Shown here: positions 34,787 to 43,561 of the stretch, in pieces
Layout: each line of letters starts with the position of its first letter
Position numbering within the stretch: the first letter of the stretch is position 1
From: JALORV01 sp963724365
GTDB lineage: Bacteria > Pseudomonadota > Gammaproteobacteria > Burkholderiales > Burkholderiaceae_F
Assembly: GCA_963724365.1 (NCBI GenBank)
Contig: CAVRUR010000014.1
Span: forward strand, 186,001-250,000
DNA: 64,000 bases
Direction of reading: 5' to 3'
Notes under the pieces: model-generated
Seen by the model: the letters and a program-made list of their open reading frames with translations, nothing else
Database searches by the model: none
Told to the model about the DNA's origin: nothing
Made by a program: the position numbers and the translations under genes

Positions 34787-36769
34787 ATGACACTCCTCAC
34801 GCCCTGGCGCGCGACCCTGGCTCGCACGTTCAAGGGGCTTTTCCCCGGACGTTTCGCCGTCGCTGGCATCGTCGTCATCGCCTATCTCGCGGTGAGTCTG
34901 CTCACGCGTGTCGGACTTGCAATTTTCAACGGCGAGGCGACGGAGTTCATGCCCTGGCGCGCTGCCGGGTGGCTGCTGATCGGGCTGGCTTACGACCTGG
35001 CCGCGGCAGCTTTCTGGCTGCTGCCGATCGCGCTGCTCGCGTGGCTGTGGCCGGCCGGGCGCGCGCACCGGGCTTTCGGTGTGGCGGCGATCGCGCTGGC
35101 CACAGTCGCATTCGGCATCTTCGTCTTCACGGCCGCATCGGAATTCGTGTTCTGGAACGAATTCTCGTCGCGCTTCAACTTCATCGCGGTCGACTACCTG
35201 ATTTACACGCGCGAGGTGATCGGCAACATCCGAGAGTCGTATCGGATGACTCCTATCCTGCTGGGGCTCGCAGCAGCGACGGCCGTCCTCGTCGCGCTGG
35301 CAGTGCGACCGCTCTGGCGGGCGGCACAGGCGGCGAGTCCCGGCATTGGCCGGCGCTCCCTGTGGATGGCCGGTTACGCCGCAGTGGCGCTGGCGTCCTA
35401 CCTGCTGGTTCCGTCGACATGGAAGGAATTCTCGAGCAGCGTTCAGTCGCAGCAGTTGGCGGGCAACGGGCACTGGGAGTTCTTCCACGCGTTCAATACC
35501 AACGAGATCGACTACGACCGCTTCTATGCGACAGTGCCGATCGAGCAGGCCTACAAGGAATTGCGTGAAGAATTCACCGACGCCGGGCCGGTCGAGTTCA
35601 CCGGCGACTCCGGACTGCCGATCGAACGTGTGATTCGTGGTGCCGGACCCGAGAAGCCGCTCAACGTCGTACTGATCTCGGTGGAATCGCTCTCGGCCGA
35701 CTACATGGGCGCGTTCGGCAACGCGAAAGGCCTGACGCCGCAGCTTGATCGCCTTGCGCGCGAGGGACTGCTGTTCACGCAGGTGTATGCGACGGGCACG
35801 CGGACGGTGCGCGGGCTCGAAGCCCTGGCTTTGTCGCTGCCGCCGACGCCCGGGCATTCAGTGGTCAAGCGGCCCAACAACGAGCATTTGTTCACCGTAG
35901 GCGAAGTCTTTGCCGAAAAGGGCTACGAACCGCTCTATCTCTACGGTGGCTACGGCTACTTCGACAACATGGAGCACTTCTTTGGCGGCAATGGTTACAC
36001 CGTCATCGACCGCACCGCGCTCGACAAGGCCGAAATTCACTACGAGAACATCTGGGGTGTGGCCGACGAGGACCTCTTCACGCTGACGCTGCGCGAACTG
36101 GATACACGTCACACGGCCGGCACGAAGTTCTTTGCGCACGTAATGACGACGTCGAACCACCGGCCCTACACCTACCCAGCGGGCCGCATCGACATTCCTC
36201 CCAAGACCGGTGCCGACGGTGCCGTGAAGTACACCGACTGGGCCATCGGCGACTTCATCGAGCGCGCGCGCAAGCATGTATGGTTCGATGACACCGTCTT
36301 CGTCATCGTCGCCGACCATTGCGCTGCCTCGCGCGGCAAGACCGACCTGCCGCTCGACCGTTTCCACATTCCACTGATGGTCTATGCGCCCAAGCACATT
36401 TCACCGGCGCGCATCGACACCATCGCTTCCCAGATAGACGTCGCTCCGACCGTACTTGCGTTGCTGAACTTCAACTACGTTTCGCGTTTCTTCGGGCAGG
36501 ACATCCTGAATGAAGGCCGCACGCACCAGCGCGCGGTGATGGCGAACTACCAGACGGTCGGTTACTACGAGCACGGCATGCTGGTCGAGCTGCGGCCGCA
36601 GCGGCGCGTGCGCGTCATCGATGCCGCCAGCGGCCGCGAGCTGCCGCCGAGTGACGAAACCCGGCACTTCACCAATGAGGCGATCGGCTATTACCAGGGC
36701 GCGAGCAACGCCTTCCGCACCGGGGCGTTGCGCTTGCCCGGTAATCTCCTGCCGCGGCCCGTCAAGTGA
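34787..36769 (+). CDS. LTA-synthase-like sulfatase-fold transferase (phosphoglycerol or phosphoethanolamine type)
   Basis: Start at ATG 34787 gives 660 residues (a GTG at 34739 would add 16). There are five membrane helices in the N-terminal part, then a periplasmic sulfatase-fold domain. It shows the metal-binding LISVESLSADYMG, the catalytic Thr in ATGTRTVRGLEAL, and the ligand pair VADHCA; the HVMTTSNHRPYTYPAG and DWAIGDFIERARK segments match LTA synthase-like proteins. In Gram-negatives these transfer phosphoglycerol or phosphoethanolamine to envelope glycans such as periplasmic glucans. Acceptor unknown. Confidence 0.9.
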   Translation: MTLLTPWRATLARTFKGLFPGRFAVAGIVVIAYLAVSLLTRVGLAIFNGEATEFMPWRAAGWLLIGLAYDLAAAAFWLLPIALLAWLWPAGRAHRAFGVAAIALATVAFGIFVFTAASEFVFWNEFSSRFNFIAVDYLIYTREVIGNIRESYRMTPILLGLAAATAVLVALAVRPLWRAAQAASPGIGRRSLWMAGYAAVALASYLLVPSTWKEFSSSVQSQQLAGNGHWEFFHAFNTNEIDYDRFYATVPIEQAYKELREEFTDAGPVEFTGDSGLPIERVIRGAGPEKPLNVVLISVESLSADYMGAFGNAKGLTPQLDRLAREGLLFTQVYATGTRTVRGLEALALSLPPTPGHSVVKRPNNEHLFTVGEVFAEKGYEPLYLYGGYGYFDNMEHFFGGNGYTVIDRTALDKAEIHYENIWGVADEDLFTLTLRELDTRHTAGTKFFAHVMTTSNHRPYTYPAGRIDIPPKTGADGAVKYTDWAIGDFIERARKHVWFDDTVFVIVADHCAASRGKTDLPLDRFHIPLMVYAPKHISPARIDTIASQIDVAPTVLALLNFNYVSRFFGQDILNEGRTHQRAVMANYQTVGYYEHGMLVELRPQRRVRVIDAASGRELPPSDETRHFTNEAIGYYQGASNAFRTGALRLPGNLLPRPVK

Positions 36770-36822
36770 CGCGGCCGATCCGGTAATCTGCGCGCCTTTT
36801 GGCGCTTCCTGTTGCATTGGCC

Positions 36823-38490
36823 ATGGCTCAATACGTCTACACCATGATCCGCGTGGGCAAGATCGTTCCGCCCAAGCGCGAGATCCTGAAGAACATTTCC
36901 CTCAGTTTTTTCCCCGGCGCCAAGATCGGCGTGCTCGGACTCAACGGCTCCGGCAAATCGACGCTGCTGAAGATCATGGCCGGGCTCGACACGGACATCG
37001 AAGGCGAGGCGGTGCCGATGCCGGGCCTCTCCATCGGCTTCCTGCCGCAGGAACCGCAACTCGATCCCTCCAAGACCGTCAAGGATGAAGTGGAGGCGGG
37101 CCTCGGCGAAGTGATGCAGGCCAAGCAGAAGCTCGAGGAGATCTACGCGGCCTATGCGGAGCCCGATGCGGATTTCGACAAGCTCTCGGCGGAGCAGGCG
37201 AAGTTCGAGGCGATCATCGCGACGTCGGGTGCGGACGTCGAACACCAGATGGAAATCGCGGCCGATGCGCTGCGCCTGCCGCCGTGGGACGCGGCGATCG
37301 CCAAGCTCTCTGGTGGTGAGAAGCGGCGTGTAGCGCTGTGCAAGCTCCTGCTGTCGAAGCCCGACATGTTGCTGCTCGACGAGCCGACCAACCATCTTGA
37401 TGCCGAAAGCGTGGACTGGCTCGAGCAGTTCCTTTCGCGCTTCCCGGGCACTGTCGTGGCGGTAACGCACGATCGCTACTTCCTCGACAACGCCGCCGAG
37501 TGGATTCTCGAACTCGACCGCGGCATGGGCATCCCCTGGAAGGGCAACTACAGCTCCTGGTTGGAACAGAAGGAAGAGCGGCTTGAGCGCGAGGCCAAGT
37601 CCGAGGTGGCGCGCATCAAGACGATGAAGAACGAGCTGGAGTGGGTGCGCCAGAACGCCAAGGGCCGCCAGGCCAAGAGCAAGGCGCGATTGAAGCGCTT
37701 TGACGAACTGTCGTCCTACGAATACCAGACCCGCAACGAAACGCAGGAAATCTTCATCCCGGTGGCCGAACGGCTCGGCAACCAGGTGATCGAGTTCAAG
37801 AACGTCAGCAAGGGCTATGGCGACCGGCTGCTGATCGATAGTCTCAGTTTTGCCGTACCTCCCGGCGCAATCGTCGGCGTCATCGGTCCCAACGGCGCCG
37901 GCAAGTCGACGCTGTTCCACATGATCACCGGGCAGGAAAAGCCCGACGGCGGCGAGATCGTCATGGGTCCGAGCGTGCAGATCGCGGCGGTTGAACAGAC
38001 ACGCGAATCGCTGCCGAACGACAAGTCGGTGTGGGAAGCGATCTCCGGCGGACTAGACATCCTCCAGGTCGGCCGGTTTGAAATGCCGTCGCGGGCCTAT
38101 CTCGGCCGCTTCAACTTCAAGGGCGGTGACCAGCAGAAGATCGTCGGCAACCTCTCCGGCGGTGAGCGCGGCCGCTTGCACCTGGCGGCAACCCTGCTCA
38201 AGGGCGGCAACGTACTGCTGCTCGACGAGCCGTCGAACGATCTCGACGTCGAGACGCTGCGCGCGCTGGAAGAAGCGCTGCTCGAGTTCGCGGGCTCAGT
38301 GCTGGTCATCTCGCACGATCGCTGGTTCCTCGACCGCATCGCAACACACATCCTGGCGGCCGAAGGCGACTCGCAGTGGACTTTCTTCAACGGCAACTAC
38401 CAGGAGTACGAAGCCGACAAGAAGAAGCGCCTCGGCGAGGAGGGCGCCGCGCCGCACCGGCTGCGCTTCAAGCCGCTGACGCGCGGTTGA
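36823..38490 (+). CDS. ettA: Energy-dependent translational throttle protein EttA (ABC-F)
   Basis: EttA binds the ribosomal E site and gates elongation by the ADP/ATP ratio. The protein is 555 residues, the same as in E. coli. Two ABC domains are clear: GLNGSGKSTLLK, LSGGEKRRVALCKLL and LLLDEPTNHLD in the first; GPNGAGKSTLF, LSGGERGRLHLAATL and LLDEPSNDLDVETLRALEEA in the second. The arm and linker (ELEWVRQNAKGRQAKSKAR) are present. The ATG at 36823 starts the typical MAQYVYTMIRVGK. Confidence 0.97.
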   Translation: MAQYVYTMIRVGKIVPPKREILKNISLSFFPGAKIGVLGLNGSGKSTLLKIMAGLDTDIEGEAVPMPGLSIGFLPQEPQLDPSKTVKDEVEAGLGEVMQAKQKLEEIYAAYAEPDADFDKLSAEQAKFEAIIATSGADVEHQMEIAADALRLPPWDAAIAKLSGGEKRRVALCKLLLSKPDMLLLDEPTNHLDAESVDWLEQFLSRFPGTVVAVTHDRYFLDNAAEWILELDRGMGIPWKGNYSSWLEQKEERLEREAKSEVARIKTMKNELEWVRQNAKGRQAKSKARLKRFDELSSYEYQTRNETQEIFIPVAERLGNQVIEFKNVSKGYGDRLLIDSLSFAVPPGAIVGVIGPNGAGKSTLFHMITGQEKPDGGEIVMGPSVQIAAVEQTRESLPNDKSVWEAISGGLDILQVGRFEMPSRAYLGRFNFKGGDQQKIVGNLSGGERGRLHLAATLLKGGNVLLLDEPSNDLDVETLRALEEALLEFAGSVLVISHDRWFLDRIATHILAAEGDSQWTFFNGNYQEYEADKKKRLGEEGAAPHRLRFKPLTRG

Positions 38491-38519
38491 CCATCGGGAT
38501 CGCCGTCCCGGTCGGTCAA

Positions 38520-39008
38520 CTATCGAACCACGATGGTTCCGACCATGCCGTCGCGCAGGTCGTTCCAGGCGTGACCGGGCATCAGGCACGCGAAACGGAA
38601 GGTGCCTGGCTGCGTGAACTGCCAGACGATCTCGCCGCGTCCGCCGGGCGGTACGTGCGCCATGAACGGTTCGTCGTGTTCCATTTTCGGGAACCGCTTC
38701 ATCAATTCCGCGTGCTCGATCAGCTCGCGCTCGGTGCCGATCACGAACTCGTGGATAACCTTGCCCCGGTTTACGACCTGGAAGCGCAGGGTCTCGCCGC
38801 GCTTCACGTCGATGTGTTTCGGCGTGAAGCGCATGTCATCGGTCATGTCGAAGACGATCGTGCGTGCGACTTTCTTCGGGTCCCCAGTGCGACCGAACGT
38901 CGTCGTCACCGGCTGCAAGTTGGGGCCGCTGGCGTGCGGGGCATCGCTGTGAGCGAGCACGGCTGTCGCAAACATGATCGCGGCAATCCCGACGGAAAGT
39001 GATTTCAT
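38520..39008 (-). CDS. Plastocyanin-like cupredoxin, periplasmic copper protein
   Basis: A 162-residue protein with a signal peptide (MKSLSVGIAAIMFATAVLA, cleaved near LAHS). Type I copper ligands are visible: His in GKVIHEFVIG, Cys and His in FRFACLMPGHAWNDL, and a candidate Met in RDGMVGTI. Met residues in ELMKRFPKMEHDEP could add copper sites. It is downstream of a DUF4396 membrane protein on the same strand, an arrangement common in copper-handling loci. ATG 39008 is preferred over 39020 because it opens the signal peptide. Confidence 0.9.
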   Translation of the reverse strand: MKSLSVGIAAIMFATAVLAHSDAPHASGPNLQPVTTTFGRTGDPKKVARTIVFDMTDDMRFTPKHIDVKRGETLRFQVVNRGKVIHEFVIGTERELIEHAELMKRFPKMEHDEPFMAHVPPGGRGEIVWQFTQPGTFRFACLMPGHAWNDLRDGMVGTIVVR

Positions 39009-39050
39009 CGTTCCGGGCATTGGCTAGAGGGATTAGCGCGTGGCTGCGAC

Positions 39051-39587
39051 TCAGTGGCCGTGGTGCAGATGCACGACCGCATGGCCGCGACCCCGCGCAA
39101 TGAGATAGCGATTGACCGGAAAGGCTGCAACGCCCGCGATCACCAGCGAGATCGCAAGGCTGCCCCAGAAGCGCGCCGAATTGAGCGGCGCGCCCATTGC
39201 GCCGGGGATCACCAGCATGACCGCGTTGTCGACGATCTCCATGATCGTGATCGACGCCGTATCGGCGATCAGCGCCAGCCGCGCCGCGGCCGCCCAGGCC
39301 ATGCCCGACCGCAGCAGTGGCAGCATCGTCATCATGTAGCCGAAGACAAAGGCTAGGCCGATGGCCAGCGCGATCGTCGCCAGGTTGGACCACCCGAGCG
39401 CGGTGCCTATCACCATACCGAGAACCTCGCCGATCGCACAGCCGGTCAGGCAATGCAATGTCGCCGAGAGCGCGAGGCGATTCAGCTCGCGCGCGGCCCC
39501 GGGTTGGGACGTCGTCGATCCGGCGCGCTGCGCATGGTCAGCGTGCATATGCTCGCGTGGCGTGTCCACGATCTTGCCTCGGTTCAA
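39051..39587 (-). CDS. DUF4396 membrane protein, probable copper-related
   Basis: A 178-residue membrane protein with about four helices and the family sequence SATLHCLTGCAIGEVLGMVI near residue 45, rich in His and Cys at the start (EHMHADHAQ) and ending in a His-rich tail (GRGHAVVHLHHGH). DUF4396 proteins are frequent in copper or metal resistance clusters. It is followed after 42 bases by the cupredoxin gene. Transport or metal-storage function is inference. Confidence 0.85.
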   Translation of the reverse strand: MNRGKIVDTPREHMHADHAQRAGSTTSQPGAARELNRLALSATLHCLTGCAIGEVLGMVIGTALGWSNLATIALAIGLAFVFGYMMTMLPLLRSGMAWAAAARLALIADTASITIMEIVDNAVMLVIPGAMGAPLNSARFWGSLAISLVIAGVAAFPVNRYLIARGRGHAVVHLHHGH

Positions 39588-39674
39588 GGGTCCGGAGCGG
39601 AAACCTGTGGCGCGAACAAAGGACCTTGACTCGATGGCAAAGTCAAAGTGGGCGGCGGCTGCCGACCCTTCCTG

Positions 39675-41504
39675 TCAGGCCCTCTTCTGCCGCGCCGCCT
39701 CGAGCGCCTTCTTCGGGTTGACCAACGTGCGCCGGCCATCGGCCGTCTTGTCAGCGGTCGAGACGATGATGTCGATCACCTGCGGTGGCGTCAGCGCCGG
39801 GTTGACCGCGAGGATCTTGCCGGCGAGGTTGGCGACCTGCGGTGCCGCCATCGAGGTACCGGAGTACGCGACGCGATCGCCGCCGGGCAGGAAGCTTTCG
39901 ACCTGGTAGCCGTTGGCATGCACCTTCACCGTCGGACCATAGCTGGTGAATGAGGCTTCGTCGCCGGCCTTGTCGACCGCACCGACCGTCAGCAGATTGG
40001 GCAGCACGATGTCGGCGGGCGCGTCCTCGGCGAAGCTGGCGTTCTGGTTCGAGTTGCCGGCCGCCGTGATGAACAGGATTTCGGGCGCTGCCGCGAAGGC
40101 TTTTTCGAGGGCGGCTTTGCCGATGCTGAAATACTCGCGCGCCAGTTTCTGGCGCTCTTCCTGCGTCTTGCCGATGCCGCACAGTTCGAGGTCGTTCTCG
40201 ATCGCGTTGACGCTCCCGCCCCAGCTCATGTTGACGACGCGTGCCTGGTTGCGCCTGAGAAATTCCACGGTTTCGATAAAGCTCTTCGCATCCTTGCGCG
40301 TCTGTTCGAGCGAGGGGCAGGGATCGGGGATCAGCGTATTGCCGAACTCCATGCGAGCTACCAGGAGGCGCGCGTAGGGATTGCCCTCCATCGCGATGCC
40401 GGCCACGTGTGTCCCGTGCGTGTAGTTGCCCGCAAGGATCAATTCCTCGATCGTTGGCTTGTACTGCTCGCGCGGCAGCGTCGAGATCAGCTGCTTGACC
40501 TCATTGGCTTCCGGACTGTCGACGTTGGACTGGAGGTCGGAGAATCCCTTGCTGCGCGACTTCATTGCCGGTAGCCTCGCTTGCATGGCTGGCGTCAGCA
40601 CCTGCAGTTCGGTGTTGGTTGGGTTGGCGTACTTGTCGAAGCCGATCAGGGCCGGTGCACCCTTTGCGTCGCGCACGAGCTGCGACTTGAAGATCGCGGT
40701 ATCGACGCCGCTGTCCCAGACGGCGACAACGACCGGCGTATAGGGACGGCCCGGATCGAGCGCTACGCCGCGCGCGGCCCAGATATCCGGCTTCTCGACC
40801 TTGTTGGCGGTTAGATAGGCACCGTAGGTGTCCACCAGCGTCTGTTTGAGCGGTAGCCGCTGTTGCAGCGTATAGCGCGCCCCAATGATTCCCGGCGCGA
40901 GATCACTGCTCAGTGCACCAGTCTTGTCGGCGGTCGGCTGCAGCACCTCGTTGATATAGCCAAACACTCGCCCTTCGCCGAGCAGTTCGGCGCTGGCCTT
41001 GGCTTCCTTGATGTCGTTGGCGATGACCGGGTAGGGCATCGGCTTGAGCGCCGTTTCCAGGCTACTGCGGACGGCGGCGAGGTACGGCGGACCGCTCGTG
41101 CCACCGGCAGCCTTGCGGCCGTCGATGATGGCGCGCGCCTGTAATCCGGTCAGCAGCTTGTCGGCGGGCTTTTCCTGCAGCGCACGGATCTGCTCGATGC
41201 GCTTGAGCGCATCAGCATCGCGACCCTCGAGCAGGTCGAGCTGCAGCAGTGTGCCCAGCAGCTGCCGCTCGCTCGACTTGTCGGCAATGTCGTACTTCGC
41301 GAGTACGGACTCGATATCGCGACGCACGTTGGTGCTGAACGCGGCGAACGCCTGCGGGTCCTTGACGAGTGCTTCGAGACTTCCCTTGACGGGGTAGGTG
41401 AAGCGCGGCAGGTCCGCCGCTTTTTCGATGCGCGGCCGCGGCTGTGCATAGGTGGGGTCCAGCAGGAGTACGAGACTGAGGCAGATGAGTAGACGCGTGA
41501 ACAT
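39675..41504 (-). CDS. Secreted subtilisin-like (S8) serine peptidase
   Basis: The 609-residue protein has a signal peptide (MFTRLLICLSLVLLLDPTYA) and an unusually long helical N-terminal region of about 230 residues before the catalytic domain. The triad is intact: Asp in VVAVWDSGVD, His in NYTHGTHVAGIA, Ser in YSGTSMAAPQVANLAG, with the oxyanion Asn in ITAAGNSNQN. The N-terminal region could be a prodomain. The gene stands alone and is divergent from mnmC with only 58 bases between starts. Target unknown. Confidence 0.92.
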   Translation of the reverse strand: MFTRLLICLSLVLLLDPTYAQPRPRIEKAADLPRFTYPVKGSLEALVKDPQAFAAFSTNVRRDIESVLAKYDIADKSSERQLLGTLLQLDLLEGRDADALKRIEQIRALQEKPADKLLTGLQARAIIDGRKAAGGTSGPPYLAAVRSSLETALKPMPYPVIANDIKEAKASAELLGEGRVFGYINEVLQPTADKTGALSSDLAPGIIGARYTLQQRLPLKQTLVDTYGAYLTANKVEKPDIWAARGVALDPGRPYTPVVVAVWDSGVDTAIFKSQLVRDAKGAPALIGFDKYANPTNTELQVLTPAMQARLPAMKSRSKGFSDLQSNVDSPEANEVKQLISTLPREQYKPTIEELILAGNYTHGTHVAGIAMEGNPYARLLVARMEFGNTLIPDPCPSLEQTRKDAKSFIETVEFLRRNQARVVNMSWGGSVNAIENDLELCGIGKTQEERQKLAREYFSIGKAALEKAFAAAPEILFITAAGNSNQNASFAEDAPADIVLPNLLTVGAVDKAGDEASFTSYGPTVKVHANGYQVESFLPGGDRVAYSGTSMAAPQVANLAGKILAVNPALTPPQVIDIIVSTADKTADGRRTLVNPKKALEAARQKRA

Positions 41505-41562
41505 GACGTGGTCCGGGCTGGAAAGGGCCGAATATTAGCGGCGCCGCGCCGATAATTCCCGC

Positions 41563-43536
41563 ATGACCTTGCAACCGGCACGGCTCGCGCGCGAGACAGA
41601 CGGCACTCCGTACAGCGAGCGCTATGGCGACGTGTACGCCAGCCGCGACGGCGCGGTCGGCCAGGCGCAGCACGTCTTCCTCGGGGGCGCCGGCTTGCCC
41701 GAGGCCTGGCGCGGACGCGGCCAGTTTGTGGTGCTCGAGACCGGCTTCGGACTGGGCATCAATTTTCTCGTCACCTGGCAGGCCTGGCGCGCAGACCCGC
41801 AACGACCGCGCCGTCTGCATTTTGTTTCGGTGGAGAAGCACCCGCTGGCAGCGGCGGACCTGCTCGCGGTGGCAGCCCCCGGCATCCAGCCGCTGGCAGT
41901 GGCGTTGGCGCGCCAATGGCCGCTGCCGACAGCCGGATTGCACCGGCTGGAGTTCGACGGCGGCGATGTGTGCCTGACGCTCGCGCTCGGCGACGCGCGT
42001 GATCTCTTGCCGCAACTCGTCCTCGGTGCCGACGCCATCTTTCTCGACGGATTTGCACCCAGTCGTAACCCCGAGATGTGGGAGCCCGCGTTGCTCAAGG
42101 CGATCGGACGATGCGCGCGCCCGGGCGCCGTGTTGGCGACCTATACGACCGCGAACTCCGTCCGAGCGGCATTGACGGCCGCGGGTTTCGATCTGCACGT
42201 ACGGCCGGGTTACGCCAGCAAGCGCGAGATGCTGTGTGGCCGCTACGCGCCGCGCTGGCGTGTCCGTCGCCATGAGCCTCCGATGCCGTACGCGGAGGCG
42301 CGTTCGGCCATCGTGATCGGGGCCGGACTGGCGGGCAGTGCCTGCGCGCATGCGCTGGCCCGACGCGGCTGGGCCGTAACGGTGATCGAACGCGCCGCGG
42401 CTCCTGCGAGCGGCGCGTCCGCATTGCCCTGGGGGCTGCTGCATCCGCAGTTGGCGGTCGACGATGCACCGCTCGCGCGACTGACACGCGCCGGAGTCGC
42501 CGCGACGCACGCGGCGCTTGCGCGGAGCGTGCCGACGGGCGACGTCGATGGCCGGCCAATCGTTCGGAGCAGCGGTGTGTTCCAGATGGCCGACGGAGAC
42601 GCGACGTGGGCCCGATGGCAGACTGCGATCGCGCGGCTCGGCTTTCCTCCGGAGTATGTCGAGGTGCTGGATCAGGCGACGGCGGCGCAACGGATCGGCC
42701 TGGTCCCGCGGCATGGCGGACTCTGGTGGCCGCAAGGCGCACTGGTGTCACCCGCACGCTGGTGCGTCACGTTGCTGGCGGACGGGATAGCCCAGCTCCG
42801 TGGTGAAGTCGTTGGGCTGAGAGCCGGGCGTGAAGGCTGGACAGCCCTGGACGGGACAGGACAAGTGCTCGCAGCTGCGCCGGTGGCCATCGTCGCCGCA
42901 GCAATTGCATCGCCCGGATTGCTCGGGATGACGCGGGCGAGAGTGCAGACCGTCCGTGGTCGTATTGCCTTCCTCGACCCTCAGGCCTTCGCGAGTCTGA
43001 AGGCGCCGATCACCGGCGACGGCTATCTGCTGCGCGATCCGGACGGCGGCGTGGCTGCCGGTGCGACCTACGAACTCACGCTGCCGAGCGACGACGCTGA
43101 GTCGTCCCTGAGCGAAGCCAGTGCACAGCACAGCAATCTCGGGCGCTTGCAGCGACTGCTCGCCGCGCCGCCCGTGGTCGACGCACTTGGCTTGTTCGAT
43201 GGTCTGCGGTGTGTGGCGCGTGACCGGTTGCCGCTGGCCGGTGCTGTCGCCGGATGAGCTTGCGGCGCTGGACCGGCTGGCCGCGATCTGCGCGGAGCGC
43301 AACTGGTGGATGTTCCGAGGCGGGCCGGCTTGTACACATGCTTCGCTCTCGGATCGCGTGGTCTGGCTCTCGCGCCGCTGTTCGCCGAGCTGATCGCGGC
43401 GTCGATCGAAGGCGAACCGCTGCCGGTCGAGCGTGCACTCGCCGCCGCGGTCGATCCCGCGCGCTTCCTGCTGGGTTCACTGCGTCGGGACGTCGCCTTG
43501 CAGAGCGTTCGCCGCGGTCCCACGCCGCCGCTCTAG
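41563..43536 (+). CDS. mnmC: Bifunctional tRNA mnm5s2U methyltransferase/oxidoreductase MnmC, with two compensating frame changes
   Basis: MnmC completes the mnm5s2U34 modification of tRNA. The N-terminal methyltransferase shows SERYGDVYASRDGAVGQAQH, VVLETGFGLGINFLVTWQA and FLDGFAPSRNPEMWEPALL. The FAD domain starts AIVIGAGLAGSACAHALARR, with SGASALPWGLLHPQL. At about 43252 the frame changes: after RDRLPLAGAV it stops, but the next frame continues as DELAALDRLAAICAERNW. At about 43305 it shifts back to DVPRRAGLYTCFALGSRGLA, and ends near SVRRGPTPPL. The two shifts cancel, giving about 657 residues, the normal length. This is best explained by an inserted and a lost base in the sequence. Confidence 0.92.
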
Positions 43537-43561
43537 GCAGTGCTCGCGCCGGCCTGTGCCC

